Source of the DNA: Nocardioides rubriscoriae
Lineage (GTDB): Bacteria; Actinomycetota; Actinomycetes; Propionibacteriales; Nocardioidaceae
DNA length: 64,000 nt
Direction of reading: 5' to 3'
Assembly: GCF_008087085.1 (NCBI RefSeq)
Contig: NZ_VIYJ01000007.1
Coordinates: 1-64,000, forward strand
A program made the position numbers and the translations under genes. The notes under the pieces are model-generated. The model did not search any database. It was not told the origin of the DNA and saw only the letters and a program-made list of their open reading frames with translations. This document shows positions 51,358 through 59,639 of the stretch, piece after piece (the first letter of the stretch is position 1; the number at the start of each line of letters is the position of its first letter).

Positions 51358-53205
51358 TCAGAGGTAAAGGGCGGCGATCTCGTCCTTGTGCTCGCGCGTG
51401 ACGACGTTGCGGCGCAGCTTGAGGCTCGGGGTCAGCTGCCCGTCCTCCTCGGACCAGTCGGTGGTCAGCACCCGGAACTTGCGGATCGACTCGGCCTTGG
51501 ACACCGCCGCGTTGGCGTCGTCGACCGCGCGCTGGATCTCGGCGAGCAGGTCGGGGTCGTCGGCGAGGGCGGCCGGGGTCGCCGACCGGCGTCCGCTGCT
51601 CTTGCCGTGGGCGTCGGCCCACAGCGGCAGCGCGTCGGCGTCGAGGGTGATCAGCGCGGCGATGAACGGCTGGCGGTCGCCGACCACCAGGGCCTGGCTG
51701 ACCAGGGCGTGGGCGCGCAGGCGGTCCTCCAGGACGGCGGGGGCGACGTTCTTGCCGCCGGCGGTCACCAGGATCTCCTTCTTGCGGCCGGTGATGCGTA
51801 CGAAGCCCTCGTCGTCGACCTCGCCGACGTCGCCGGTGTGGAACCAGCCGTCGGCCTCGAGCGCCTCGGCCGTGGCCTGCTCGTCGTTCCAATAGCCGTG
51901 GAAGACCTGGCCGCCGCGGAACAGCAGCTCGCCGTCGTCGGCGACGCGGACCGCGGTGCCGGGCAACGGGCGCCCGACGGTGCCGACCCGCAGCGCCCCG
52001 GGCAGGTTGACGGTCACCGCGGCGGTGGTCTCGGTCAGGCCGTAGCCCTCCAGCACCGTCAGCCCGATGCCGCGGTAGAAGTGGCCGAGCCGCTCCCCCA
52101 GGGGAGCGCCGCCGGACACGGCGTGGGTGCAGGCACCCCCGAGCGCGTCGCGCAGCGCGCCGTAGACCAGCCGGTCGAAGGCCGTGTGGCGGGCGCGGAC
52201 GGCGAGCGAGGCGCGGCCCTTGGGTCCGTCGAGTCCGCGCGACCAGGCGATCGCCGTCTCGGCGGCGCGGTCGAAGATCTTGCCGCGGCCGTCGGCCGTG
52301 GCCCGCTGGGAGGCGGTGTTGAAGATCTTCTCGAAGACCCGCGGCACCGCGAGCACGAAGGTAGGCCGGAACTCCTGCAGGGTGGCCGCCAGGTGGCGCA
52401 CGTCGCTGCTGTGGCCCAGCCGGACCCGGGAGCGGACGGCGCCGATCTGGATCACCCGGGCGAAGACGTGGGCCAGGGGCAGGAACAGCAGCGTGGCGGG
52501 CTGCTCGCCGTCGGCGCCGGGGGTGAAGAGCTCGTCGAGCTCGTGGACGGTGACCCCGATCTCGGTGAGGAAGTTGCCGTGCGTGAGCATGCAGCCCTTG
52601 GGGCGTCCGGTCGTGCCCGACGTGTAGATGAGGGTCGCCAGGTCCTCGGGGCCCACGGCGGTGCGACGGGTCTCGAGGTCGTCGTCGGGCACGTCGGCGC
52701 CGAGCCGGGTGAGCACGTCGACGGCGCCGTGGCCCGCGTCGGTGTCGATGGTCCACACGTGGTGCAGCGCGTCGAGGCCGGCGCGCACGGAGGTGATCCG
52801 GGCCAGGTGGTCGCGGCCCTCGGCCAGGACCGCGGTCGCCGCGGAGTCGCGCAGGATCCACTCGAGCTGCTCGGCCGACGAGGTCTCGTAGACGGGCACG
52901 GTCACCGCGCCCGCGCACCAGATGGCGTAGTCGAGCAGCGTCCACTCCCAGCGGGTGCGGGAGATCAGCGCGACCCGGTCGCCGGCCTCGACGCCGGCGG
53001 CCACGAGGCCCTTGGCGACCGCGCGCACCTGGTCGAGGAACTCCTGGGCGGTGACGTCGTCCCACGTGGTCGTGCCGTCGGGGCCCGTGACGCGGCGCGA
53101 CAGCACGACGGCGGCGGGGGCCTCCACGGCGTTGCGGACGACGTCGTCGGTGAGGTTGCCGGTGGTGGGGACGTCGACGGTCAGGGGTGTCGAGTACTCA
53201 CGCAC
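51358..53205 (-). CDS. Long-chain acyl-CoA synthetase (FadD15-like)
   Basis: A 615-residue AMP-forming ligase. The ATP/AMP motif is LATLIYTSGTTGRPKGCMLTHG; GYGLTETTAAVTVN and WFHTGDVGEVDDEGFVRITGRKKEI are the A5 and A7/A8 motifs. It activates long-chain fatty acids to acyl-CoA for lipid synthesis or breakdown. GTG 53205 gives MREYSTPLTVDVP and a sensible distance (about 108 bp) to the divergent SRPBCC gene. The place opposite SRPBCC and ArsA-like genes matches mycobacterial fadD15 (Rv2187). Confidence 0.92.
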   Translation of the reverse strand: MREYSTPLTVDVPTTGNLTDDVVRNAVEAPAAVVLSRRVTGPDGTTTWDDVTAQEFLDQVRAVAKGLVAAGVEAGDRVALISRTRWEWTLLDYAIWCAGAVTVPVYETSSAEQLEWILRDSAATAVLAEGRDHLARITSVRAGLDALHHVWTIDTDAGHGAVDVLTRLGADVPDDDLETRRTAVGPEDLATLIYTSGTTGRPKGCMLTHGNFLTEIGVTVHELDELFTPGADGEQPATLLFLPLAHVFARVIQIGAVRSRVRLGHSSDVRHLAATLQEFRPTFVLAVPRVFEKIFNTASQRATADGRGKIFDRAAETAIAWSRGLDGPKGRASLAVRARHTAFDRLVYGALRDALGGACTHAVSGGAPLGERLGHFYRGIGLTVLEGYGLTETTAAVTVNLPGALRVGTVGRPLPGTAVRVADDGELLFRGGQVFHGYWNDEQATAEALEADGWFHTGDVGEVDDEGFVRITGRKKEILVTAGGKNVAPAVLEDRLRAHALVSQALVVGDRQPFIAALITLDADALPLWADAHGKSSGRRSATPAALADDPDLLAEIQRAVDDANAAVSKAESIRKFRVLTTDWSEEDGQLTPSLKLRRNVVTREHKDEIAALYL

Positions 53206-53312
53206 GGGGCCGATTGTGCACCCCGCGACACCTCCGGTGCCGCGCCGGTCGCCGTACTGCACGCATCCGGTAGCCTCCACCGAGCCCAGGTCACACGTCG
53301 AGAGAGGTCACC

Positions 53313-53762
53313 ATGCCCGAGCAGACCACCTCGTCGATCGTGGTCGACGCCGCACCGTCCGCCGTGATGGCCGTGATCGCCGATTTCGCCGCCTACCCCG
53401 TGTGGGCCAAGGGTGTGAAGGTCGCCGAGGTGCGCGCGTCCTACGTCGGCGAGCACCAGGACCGTGCCCGCGAGGTGTTCTTCACCCTCGACGTCGCGCC
53501 GGTCAAGGACGAGTACACCCTCGCCTACGTGTGGCACGGCGACCACCAGGTGACCTGGACCCTCGTCGAGGGCAAGATGCTCAAGGCCCTCGACGGCGCC
53601 TACGTGCTCAAGCCCCTCGGCGGCGACCGCACCGAGGTCACCTACCGGCTCGCCCTCGACGTGTCGATCCCGATGATCGGCATGATCAAGCGCAAGGGCG
53701 AGAAGATCCTCATCGACACCGCGTTGAAGGGCCTCAAGCAGCGCGTCGAGTCGCTGGGCTGA
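53313..53762 (+). CDS. SRPBCC (START-like) family protein
   Basis: A 149-residue lipid- or hydrophobe-binding START-like fold: SSIVVDAAPSAVMAVIADFAAYPVWAKGV at the N-terminus is typical of the polyketide cyclase/dehydrase branch, and the C-terminal long helix (KRKGEKILIDTALKGLKQRVES) closes the pocket. It equals mycobacterial Rv2185c (TB16.3) in position. AGAGAGGTC precedes ATG 53313 and a TAGCCT box lies about 40 bp upstream. With the acyl-CoA ligase opposite and the acyltransferase downstream, a lipid carrier role is plausible. Confidence 0.87.
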   Translation: MPEQTTSSIVVDAAPSAVMAVIADFAAYPVWAKGVKVAEVRASYVGEHQDRAREVFFTLDVAPVKDEYTLAYVWHGDHQVTWTLVEGKMLKALDGAYVLKPLGGDRTEVTYRLALDVSIPMIGMIKRKGEKILIDTALKGLKQRVESLG

Positions 53763-53791
53763 CCGCCCGGTCCCCGATCGGGTCCTCACTC

Positions 53792-55003
53792 GTGCGCATC
53801 ATCCTGTTCACCGGCAAGGGTGGCGTCGGCAAGTCCACCGTCGCCGCCGGCACCGCTGCGCTCGCCGCAGCCGCCGGCCACCGCACGCTGGTGCTCTCCA
53901 CCGACGCGGCCCACTCGCTCGGCGACGCCTTCGGGGCCCGGGTCGGTCCGGAGCCCACCCAGGTCGCCGAGCGGCTCTTCGTGCAGCAGGTCGACGCGCA
54001 GCTGCGCTTCGAGCAGTCGTGGGCCGAGGTCCAGGGCTACCTGCTGTCGGTGCTCGACGTGGCCGGCGTCGACCCCGTGGCGGCCGAGGAGCTCACGGTC
54101 ATCCCGGGCGCCGAGGAGGTCCTCGCCCTGCTCGAGCTGCGACTGCAGGCGTTGAGCGACGAGTGGGACGTGATCGTCGTCGACTGCGCCCCCACGGCCG
54201 AGACCCTGCGCCTGCTCGCCCTCCCCGAGGCCCTCGGGTGGTACATGCAGCGCGTCTTCCCGACCCAGCAGCGCGTCATGAAGGCCCTGCGTCCCGTGCT
54301 GTCGCGCGCCGCCGGCGTCCCGATGCCCCGCGGCACCGTGTTCGACGCCGTCGAGCGGCTCCACGCCGAGCTCGGCGAGGTGCACACGCTGCTGTCGGGC
54401 CCCTCGGCCAGCGTCCGGATCGTGATGACCCCCGAGCAGGTGGTGCTCGCCGAGGCGCGTCGCAGCCACACCAGCCTGTCGCTCTTCGGCTACCGCGTCG
54501 ACGGCGTCGTCGCCAACCGGGTCTTCCCCGCCGAGGACGCCGACGACTGGCGTGCGGGCTGGGTGATGGCCCAGGACGCGGTGCTCGCCGAGGTCGAGGA
54601 GTCCTTCGCCGGGCTGCCGATCTGGCGCTCCGAGTACCGCGCGACCGAGCCGGTCGGGGTCGCGGACCTGGCCGCGCTGGCCACCGACCTGTACGCCGGG
54701 GCGGACCCGCTCGCCGCGCCGACCGGCACCGGCCCGTTCCGGGTCACCCGCACCACCGAGGGGGCCGTGCTGCACCTGGCCCTGCCCGGCGTACGCCGCG
54801 ACGAGGTCGACCTCGCCCGCCACCACGACGAGCTCGTCGTCACGGTCGGCTCCTACCGGCGTCTGCTCACCCTGCCGGCGGGCCTGGCCCGGCTGCAGGT
54901 CGCGGGTGCGAGGGTGGAGGAGGGTGAGCTGAGGGTGCGCTTCCGCGAGCCGGCCGACCACGGGGCCGCCGCAGGCGCCGGACAGGGGAGACGACGTGAG
55001 TGA
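53792..55003 (+). CDS. ArsA/GET3-like ATPase with C-terminal HSP20-like domain
   Basis: A 403-residue ATPase. The deviant Walker A IILFTGKGGVGKSTVAAG is at residues 3-20, switch I is LVLSTDAAHSLGDAF and IVVDCAPTAETLRLLALPE is switch II. Residues about 320-390 form an alpha-crystallin-like domain (VLHLALPGVRRDEVDLARHHDELVV). No arsB or arsenite genes are nearby, so a chaperone or membrane-protein targeting role is more likely than arsenite pumping. GTG 53792 fits the P-loop position. Corresponds to mycobacterial Rv2184c. Confidence 0.87.
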   Translation: MRIILFTGKGGVGKSTVAAGTAALAAAAGHRTLVLSTDAAHSLGDAFGARVGPEPTQVAERLFVQQVDAQLRFEQSWAEVQGYLLSVLDVAGVDPVAAEELTVIPGAEEVLALLELRLQALSDEWDVIVVDCAPTAETLRLLALPEALGWYMQRVFPTQQRVMKALRPVLSRAAGVPMPRGTVFDAVERLHAELGEVHTLLSGPSASVRIVMTPEQVVLAEARRSHTSLSLFGYRVDGVVANRVFPAEDADDWRAGWVMAQDAVLAEVEESFAGLPIWRSEYRATEPVGVADLAALATDLYAGADPLAAPTGTGPFRVTRTTEGAVLHLALPGVRRDEVDLARHHDELVVTVGSYRRLLTLPAGLARLQVAGARVEEGELRVRFREPADHGAAAGAGQGRRRE

Positions 55004-55475
55004 TCCGCACGATCCCGGCCCGCCCGGCCCGCCCGGCCCGCCCGGCGAGCCCGGCGATCCCGAGGTCGGCAGCGTCGGCGAGGGGGTCGCCAAGCTGCTC
55101 GGTGCCCTCTCGGACTGGGCCCAGGACTCCGGTGGCGACCTCGGCACCGGCCTGGGCGCCACCCTGACCGGACTCGCCGGCCACGCCGCCGCCCGGCTCG
55201 CCGACGTCAACGACCACCTCGCGACCGGTGCCGCCGAGTGCACCTACTGCCCGATCTGCCGCACCGTGCACGTGATCCGGGAGACCAGTCCCGAGGTCAA
55301 GGCCCACCTGGCCACCGCGGCGTCCTCGCTCCTGCAGGCCGTCGCGGGCCTGCTGGCGACCGTGCCGCCGCCGGGCTCGGCCCAGACGCGCGCGACGGCG
55401 GCCGGCGCCGACTTCGAGCGCATCGACCTCGACGACCTCGAGGATCCTGACCACGACCACCGAGACGACGACTGA
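54996..55475 (+). CDS. Hypothetical protein with collagen-like N-terminus and CxxC
   Basis: A 159-residue protein. The first 25 residues are a Gly-Pro-Pro tract (PGPPGPPGPPGEPGDP), then a helical segment with GEGVAKLLGALSDWAQDSG, two cysteines in ECTYCPICRTVH (a CxxC zinc-like knot) and an Asp-rich tail. Its GTG start lies inside the ArsA gene (8-bp overlap), so the two are co-translated. It takes the place of mycobacterial Rv2183c. Function is unknown; the CxxC and coupling suggest a partner of the ATPase. Confidence 0.75.
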   Translation: MSDPHDPGPPGPPGPPGEPGDPEVGSVGEGVAKLLGALSDWAQDSGGDLGTGLGATLTGLAGHAAARLADVNDHLATGAAECTYCPICRTVHVIRETSPEVKAHLATAASSLLQAVAGLLATVPPPGSAQTRATAAGADFERIDLDDLEDPDHDHRDDD

Positions 55476-55482
55476 GACGACG

Positions 55483-56472
55483 ATGACTGAGACGACGGCG
55501 AGCGAGACCACGACGAGCGCGACGACGGGCCCGCTCGCGGGACTGACGTGCGGCATCGACGTCGGCGGCACCAAGATCGCCGGCGCGGTCGTCGACGTCG
55601 ACGGCACGGTGGTGGCCGAGCACCGGGTGGTCTCGCCGGCGGCCGACGCCGACGCCGTCGAGGACGCGATCGCACGGCTGGTGCTCGAGCTGGCGGCCGA
55701 CCACGAGCTGACCGCCGTCGGCATCGGGGCCGCGGGCTACGTCGACGCCGGTCGCGCCGTGGTGATGTTCGCCCCCAACATCGCCTGGCGCGACGAGGAC
55801 CTGCGACAGGAGATCCAGGCCCGCGTCCACCTGCCGGTGGTGGTCGAGAACGACGCCAACGCAGCGGCCTGGGGCGAGTTCGCGTTCGGCGCTGCGGCCG
55901 ACGACGACGACATGCTCATGGTGACCGTCGGCACCGGGGTCGGTGGCGGCATCGTGACCGGCGGCTCGCTGTTCCGCGGGGCGTTCGGCGCGGCCGCCGA
56001 GATCGGCCACCTGCGCGTGGTGCCGGGCGGGCGGCAGTGCGGGTGCGGCAACCTCGGCTGCCTCGAGCAGTACGCCAGCGGCTCGGCGCTGGTCAAGGAG
56101 ACCCGGGCCCTGGCCCACACCCCCGAGGCGGCGGCCCTCCTCGAGCGCGCCGGTGGCGACCCGGCGGCCATCGACGGCCCGATGATCACCGCCGCCGCGG
56201 CCTCCGGCGACGTCTTCGCCGCCGGGCAGGTCGCCGAGCTCGGTCGCTGGCTGGGCGAGGCCCTCGCCTCGCTCGCCGCGGTGCTCGACCCCGGCGTCAT
56301 CGTCATCGGGGGCGGGGTGAGCGAGGCCGGCGAGCTGCTGCTGGGCCCGGCCCGCACGGCGTTCCACGACCAGCTCACGGGTCGCGGCCACCGGCCGGTG
56401 GCCGACGTCCGGACCGCCTCGCTCGGCAACGCCGCCGGCGTCATCGGTGCCGCCGACCTGGCCCGACGCTGA
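55483..56472 (+). CDS. ROK family sugar kinase, probably glucokinase
   Basis: A 329-residue ROK kinase. The N-terminal ATP-binding strand is TCGIDVGGTKIAGAVVDVDG, the catalytic Asp is in VVENDANAAAWGEF, and the zinc motif is CGCGNLGCLEQYASG. The EIGHLRVV and GTGVGGGIVTGG motifs fit bacterial glucokinases. A Thr-rich N-terminal tail of about 20 residues precedes the fold. It starts 7 bp after the preceding gene and is followed 15 bp later by a second ROK gene. Confidence 0.88.
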   Translation: MTETTASETTTSATTGPLAGLTCGIDVGGTKIAGAVVDVDGTVVAEHRVVSPAADADAVEDAIARLVLELAADHELTAVGIGAAGYVDAGRAVVMFAPNIAWRDEDLRQEIQARVHLPVVVENDANAAAWGEFAFGAAADDDDMLMVTVGTGVGGGIVTGGSLFRGAFGAAAEIGHLRVVPGGRQCGCGNLGCLEQYASGSALVKETRALAHTPEAAALLERAGGDPAAIDGPMITAAAASGDVFAAGQVAELGRWLGEALASLAAVLDPGVIVIGGGVSEAGELLLGPARTAFHDQLTGRGHRPVADVRTASLGNAAGVIGAADLARR

Positions 56473-56487
56473 GGTCGGGGCCGGCCC

Positions 56488-57573
56488 GTGGTGCTCTACG
56501 TCGGGGTCGACGTCGGCGGGACCAAGGTCCTGGCCGGTGAGGTCACCCGCGCCGGCGTGGTGCTGCGGACCGCGCGTCGTACGACGCCCGGGCGCCGGGT
56601 CAGCGTCGAGTCCGTCGAGGACGCGCTGACCGCCGCGGTGCTCGACGTCGCCGGCGGCCGCCGGATCGCGGGCGTGGGCCTGGCCGCCGCCGGCTTCGTC
56701 GACGCCGCGGGCGAGCGCGTGATGTTCGCCCCGCACCTGCCGTGGGCCGGCGAGCCGGTCCGCGAGCGGCTCAGCCGCCGGTGGGGTGCGCCGGTCGCGC
56801 TCGACAACGACGCCAACTGCGCGGCGGTCGCCGAGTCGGCGTACGGCGCCGCGAGGGGCGCGTCGTCGGCCCTGGTGGTCACCCTCGGCACCGGCATCGG
56901 CGGGTCCTACGTGCTCGGCGGCGAGGTGGTGCGCGGCGCGCAGGGGATGGCGGGGGAGTTCGGCCACATGCGGCTGGTGCCCGACGGCCGGGCCTGCGAG
57001 TGCGGGATGGCCGGGTGCTGGGAGCAGTACTGCTCGGGCAACGCCCTGGTGCGCCTGGCCCGCAAGCAGATGGCGGTCGAGCCGACCGTCCTGACCGAGA
57101 TGTGCGACGGGCGCCCCGACCGGCTCACCGGGCCGATGGTGACCGCGGCGGCCGAGTCCGGCGACCTGGTGGCCCGGCAGGCCTACGCCGCGGTCGGCGA
57201 CTGGCTCGGGATCGGCCTGGGGGCCCTGACCTCCGCGCTCGACCCCGAGGTCGTGGTCGTCGGCGGCGGGGTCTCGGCGGCCGGTGACCGGCTGCTCGAC
57301 CCGGCCCGGGTCGCGCTGGCCCGCTCGCTGGTCGGCGCCGCCCACCGGCAGCCGCCGCGGCTGGTCGCGGCCCGCCTGGGGCCGGAGGCCGGCATCGTCG
57401 GGGCCGCCCTGCTCGCCCGCGCGGCCCGCTGGTCGGGGTCGGCGCGCGCCGCCCTGGCCGGGCGCAGCGCCGTACCCGCGACGCGGGTGGCCGCCGAGCG
57501 CGGCGACTACCGCGCCGGCGTCAGAGGACCGCGCCGTCGTCGTCCGGGTCGCGGGGCTCGCGGGTCATGGTGA
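56488..57573 (+). CDS. Second ROK family sugar kinase
   Basis: A 361-residue ROK kinase related to its upstream neighbour: LYVGVDVGGTKVLAGEVTRAG, catalytic Asp in ALDNDANCAAVAESA, GTGIGGSYVLGGEVV and the zinc motif CECGMAGCWEQYCSG. It is probably the product of tandem duplication followed by divergence; the substrate may differ from glucose. The last 17 residues overlap the end of the convergent gene at 57521, and the tail (RGPRRRRPGRGARGSW) is basic and unlike the family, so the natural end may have been extended by loss of an earlier stop. Confidence 0.85.
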   Translation: MVLYVGVDVGGTKVLAGEVTRAGVVLRTARRTTPGRRVSVESVEDALTAAVLDVAGGRRIAGVGLAAAGFVDAAGERVMFAPHLPWAGEPVRERLSRRWGAPVALDNDANCAAVAESAYGAARGASSALVVTLGTGIGGSYVLGGEVVRGAQGMAGEFGHMRLVPDGRACECGMAGCWEQYCSGNALVRLARKQMAVEPTVLTEMCDGRPDRLTGPMVTAAAESGDLVARQAYAAVGDWLGIGLGALTSALDPEVVVVGGGVSAAGDRLLDPARVALARSLVGAAHRQPPRLVAARLGPEAGIVGAALLARAARWSGSARAALAGRSAVPATRVAAERGDYRAGVRGPRRRRPGRGARGSW

Positions 57574-57976
57574 CCACGAGGTAGACGAACCCGCCGACGA
57601 ACGCCGCGATCAGCGCGTAGGCGAGGATCGCCGGCAGGTCGACCTGCGCGATGAGGCAGACCAGCACGATCGCGGGCGCGCCGAACACGCCCGCCCAGGC
57701 GGCCTGCCGGTCGGGGGTCGTCGTGGGCAGCGGCGGCGGGGGCGGGGGCACGAAGCGGTCGGTGTCCCAGTCGGAGTCGGGGTCGTCCCAGGTGCGGGCG
57801 TCGAAGGCGGCCGAGCCGAGTTCGTCGCCGGGGTGGTCGCCGCGGTCGCCGAGGTCGTCGTCGAGGTCGGCCCAGGAGGGCTCGGGAAGCACGGGCGCCG
57901 GCGGGTCGTCGAGCTCGGGCCGGTCGCCGTAGTTGTCGACGATCGCCCGCCAGGCGTCGTCGTCGTCCTTGGCCAC
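57521..57976 (-). CDS. Hypothetical membrane protein with acidic N-terminus
   Basis: A 151-residue protein. The first 90 residues are Asp/Pro rich and without structure (ARTWDDPDSDWDTDRF, then PPPPPPLP), followed by two membrane helices (AAWAGVFGAPAIVLVCLI, AILAYALIAAFVGGFVYLVV) and a short charged end. I do not recognise a family, though similar two-helix proteins occur in this gene order in other actinobacteria. Its 3' end overlaps the convergent ROK gene by 53 bp. It starts 9 bp after the stop of the hydrolase and is likely co-transcribed with it. Confidence 0.7.
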   Translation of the reverse strand: MAKDDDDAWRAIVDNYGDRPELDDPPAPVLPEPSWADLDDDLGDRGDHPGDELGSAAFDARTWDDPDSDWDTDRFVPPPPPPLPTTTPDRQAAWAGVFGAPAIVLVCLIAQVDLPAILAYALIAAFVGGFVYLVVTMTREPRDPDDDGAVL

Positions 57977-57985
57977 GCCCCCAGG

Positions 57986-58759
57986 CTATGCCTGCGTCAC
58001 ACGCGCGACGAAGTCGGCCGTCTGCGCGAAGATCGCGGGGGCGTCGTGGTCGAGGGTCGCGACGTGGAAGCTCTCGTGCAGGGTGACCTCGGTGACGTCG
58101 GCCGACGAGACACCGCTGCGCACCAGCGGGAGGGTGCTCGCGTCGACCACGTGGTCCTCGGCCGAGCGGAAGTAGAGGACCGGGCACGTGACGCGGGGCA
58201 GGTCGGCGATCAGCGTCGGCCAGGCCTGCATGAAGGAGTGGATCGCCTTCAGCGGGGTGCGGGTGTAGCCACCCTCCTCGACCCCCGGCTTCTTGATGTC
58301 GTTGGCGATGCCGGGGAACGACCCGACGACGTGCTTGAGCACGGGCAGCAGCTTGACGTCGAGCCGCTTGGTCGCCAGGGCCGGGTTGACCAGCACCAGC
58401 CCGGACACCCGGTCGGGGTGGTCCTCGGCGAGCTTGAGGGTCAGCGACCCACCCATCGAGAGCCCGCCGACCACGACCGCGTCGTGGTCGAGGCACAGCT
58501 GGTCGAAGGTGCGGGCGATCTCGCCGTACCAGTCGTCGAAGCGGTGGGTGTTGAGGTCCTGCCAGGTCGTGCCGTGCCCCGGCAGACGGGGCACCGCGAC
58601 CCCGTAGCCACAGGCCCCGAGGCTCTCGCCCCACGGCCTGATGGACACCGGCGATCCGGTGAAGCCGTGGCTCAGCAGCACCCCGATCCGGCGCCCGCCG
58701 GTGAGCTCGGGCCGGGCCGGGATCGTGAACGGCTCGTGGGACGACGCGGGGACGGTCAT
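57986..58759 (-). CDS. Alpha/beta hydrolase (carboxylesterase/monoacylglycerol lipase-like)
   Basis: A 257-residue serine hydrolase. The nucleophile elbow is VVVGGLSMGGSLTLKLA; the oxyanion part is GVLLSHGFTGSPVSIRPWG; the acid is in YFRSAEDHVVDAST, and the catalytic His in LHESFHVATLDHDA. It resembles Est30/monoacylglycerol lipase-type enzymes, acting on short- to medium-chain esters. ATG 58759 follows the family start closely. Placement near acyltransferase and acyl-CoA ligase genes supports a role in lipid turnover. Confidence 0.88.
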   Translation of the reverse strand: MTVPASSHEPFTIPARPELTGGRRIGVLLSHGFTGSPVSIRPWGESLGACGYGVAVPRLPGHGTTWQDLNTHRFDDWYGEIARTFDQLCLDHDAVVVGGLSMGGSLTLKLAEDHPDRVSGLVLVNPALATKRLDVKLLPVLKHVVGSFPGIANDIKKPGVEEGGYTRTPLKAIHSFMQAWPTLIADLPRVTCPVLYFRSAEDHVVDASTLPLVRSGVSSADVTEVTLHESFHVATLDHDAPAIFAQTADFVARVTQA

Positions 58760-58825
58760 GACGCCGATCATCGCGTACGCCGGCGGGTGGGGTGGCGGGG
58801 GTCTGCGGCGTGGCAGGGTGACGAC

Positions 58826-59569
58826 GTGCGGGAGGTCGATCGGGCAGGGCTGGTCGCGGCGTCGCGTGACCCGTTCGTCCACCACCACCTCGACCTGGCC
58901 CACGTGCACCGCGCCTGGGTCGACGGGCCCGCGGCGGTCGTGGCGCACTCCGTGGGGTGGTCCGACGCACCCACCGACGCCGAGGCCTTGCTGTGCCTGG
59001 GCCCGCGCGCCGAGCTCGACGCGCTGATCGGCGCCGTGGCCCCGAGCGCGCCGCGCCCCTGGCGGGTGGTGGTCGAGGCGGCCTCGCTGCCCGCGCTCCC
59101 TGCGGCCTGGGAACCGACCCGTCCGCGCCGGTGGCACTGGATGACGACGCGGTCGGCGCCGGCGCGGTCGACGGCGCGACCCGGCGTGACCGTAGCCGAG
59201 GTGCCGCCCGAAGAGGTCGACGCCGTGCTCGACGAGGCCAACCCGGGTTCGTTCGCGCGCTCGGGGACGCCCGGCCTCGAGAGGTGGCTCGGCGTCCGGG
59301 CCGACGACGGGCGCCTCGTCGCGGTCGGCGCCCTGCTGCGCCAGCACGACGGCACCGGGCACCTGCGCGGGATCGCCACCCTGGCCGCCCACCGCGGCCG
59401 GGGCCTGGGGGAGGCGGTGACCGCGGCCCTCACCACCCGGGCCCTGGCGGCCGGCCCCGGGCTCGCCACGCTCGGCGTCTACACCGACAACGACGTCGCG
59501 GTCGGTCTCTACCGGCGCCTGGGCTACGAGGTGGTGCACACGTTCGTGGCCGGCGTCACCGCGGTGTGA
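58826..59569 (+). CDS. GNAT family N-acetyltransferase
   Basis: A 247-residue protein with a less conserved N-terminal half and a C-terminal GNAT domain. The acetyl-CoA loop is IATLAAHRGRGLGEAVTAAL, followed by LGVYTDNDVAVGLYRRLGYEVVHTF, the typical FR47-like end. The substrate is unknown. GTG 58826 is preferred because CAGGGTG lies in front and the frame upstream is an antisense shadow of the hydrolase gene. It is divergent from that hydrolase, with 66 bp between the starts. Confidence 0.82.
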   Translation: MREVDRAGLVAASRDPFVHHHLDLAHVHRAWVDGPAAVVAHSVGWSDAPTDAEALLCLGPRAELDALIGAVAPSAPRPWRVVVEAASLPALPAAWEPTRPRRWHWMTTRSAPARSTARPGVTVAEVPPEEVDAVLDEANPGSFARSGTPGLERWLGVRADDGRLVAVGALLRQHDGTGHLRGIATLAAHRGRGLGEAVTAALTTRALAAGPGLATLGVYTDNDVAVGLYRRLGYEVVHTFVAGVTAV

Positions 59570-59639
59570 CGGACCTGACGCCCCGAGGGTCTAGTGTTCG
59601 CTGCGTCGTTGGTCGCCGCGACGTTGGTCGTGGGCGGTC

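Noticed and set aside
53792..55003. ArsA-like gene as part of an arsenic resistance island
   Set aside because: No arsR, arsB, acr3 or arsC in the neighbourhood, and the HSP20-like tail and gene order match the house-keeping mycobacterial homolog.
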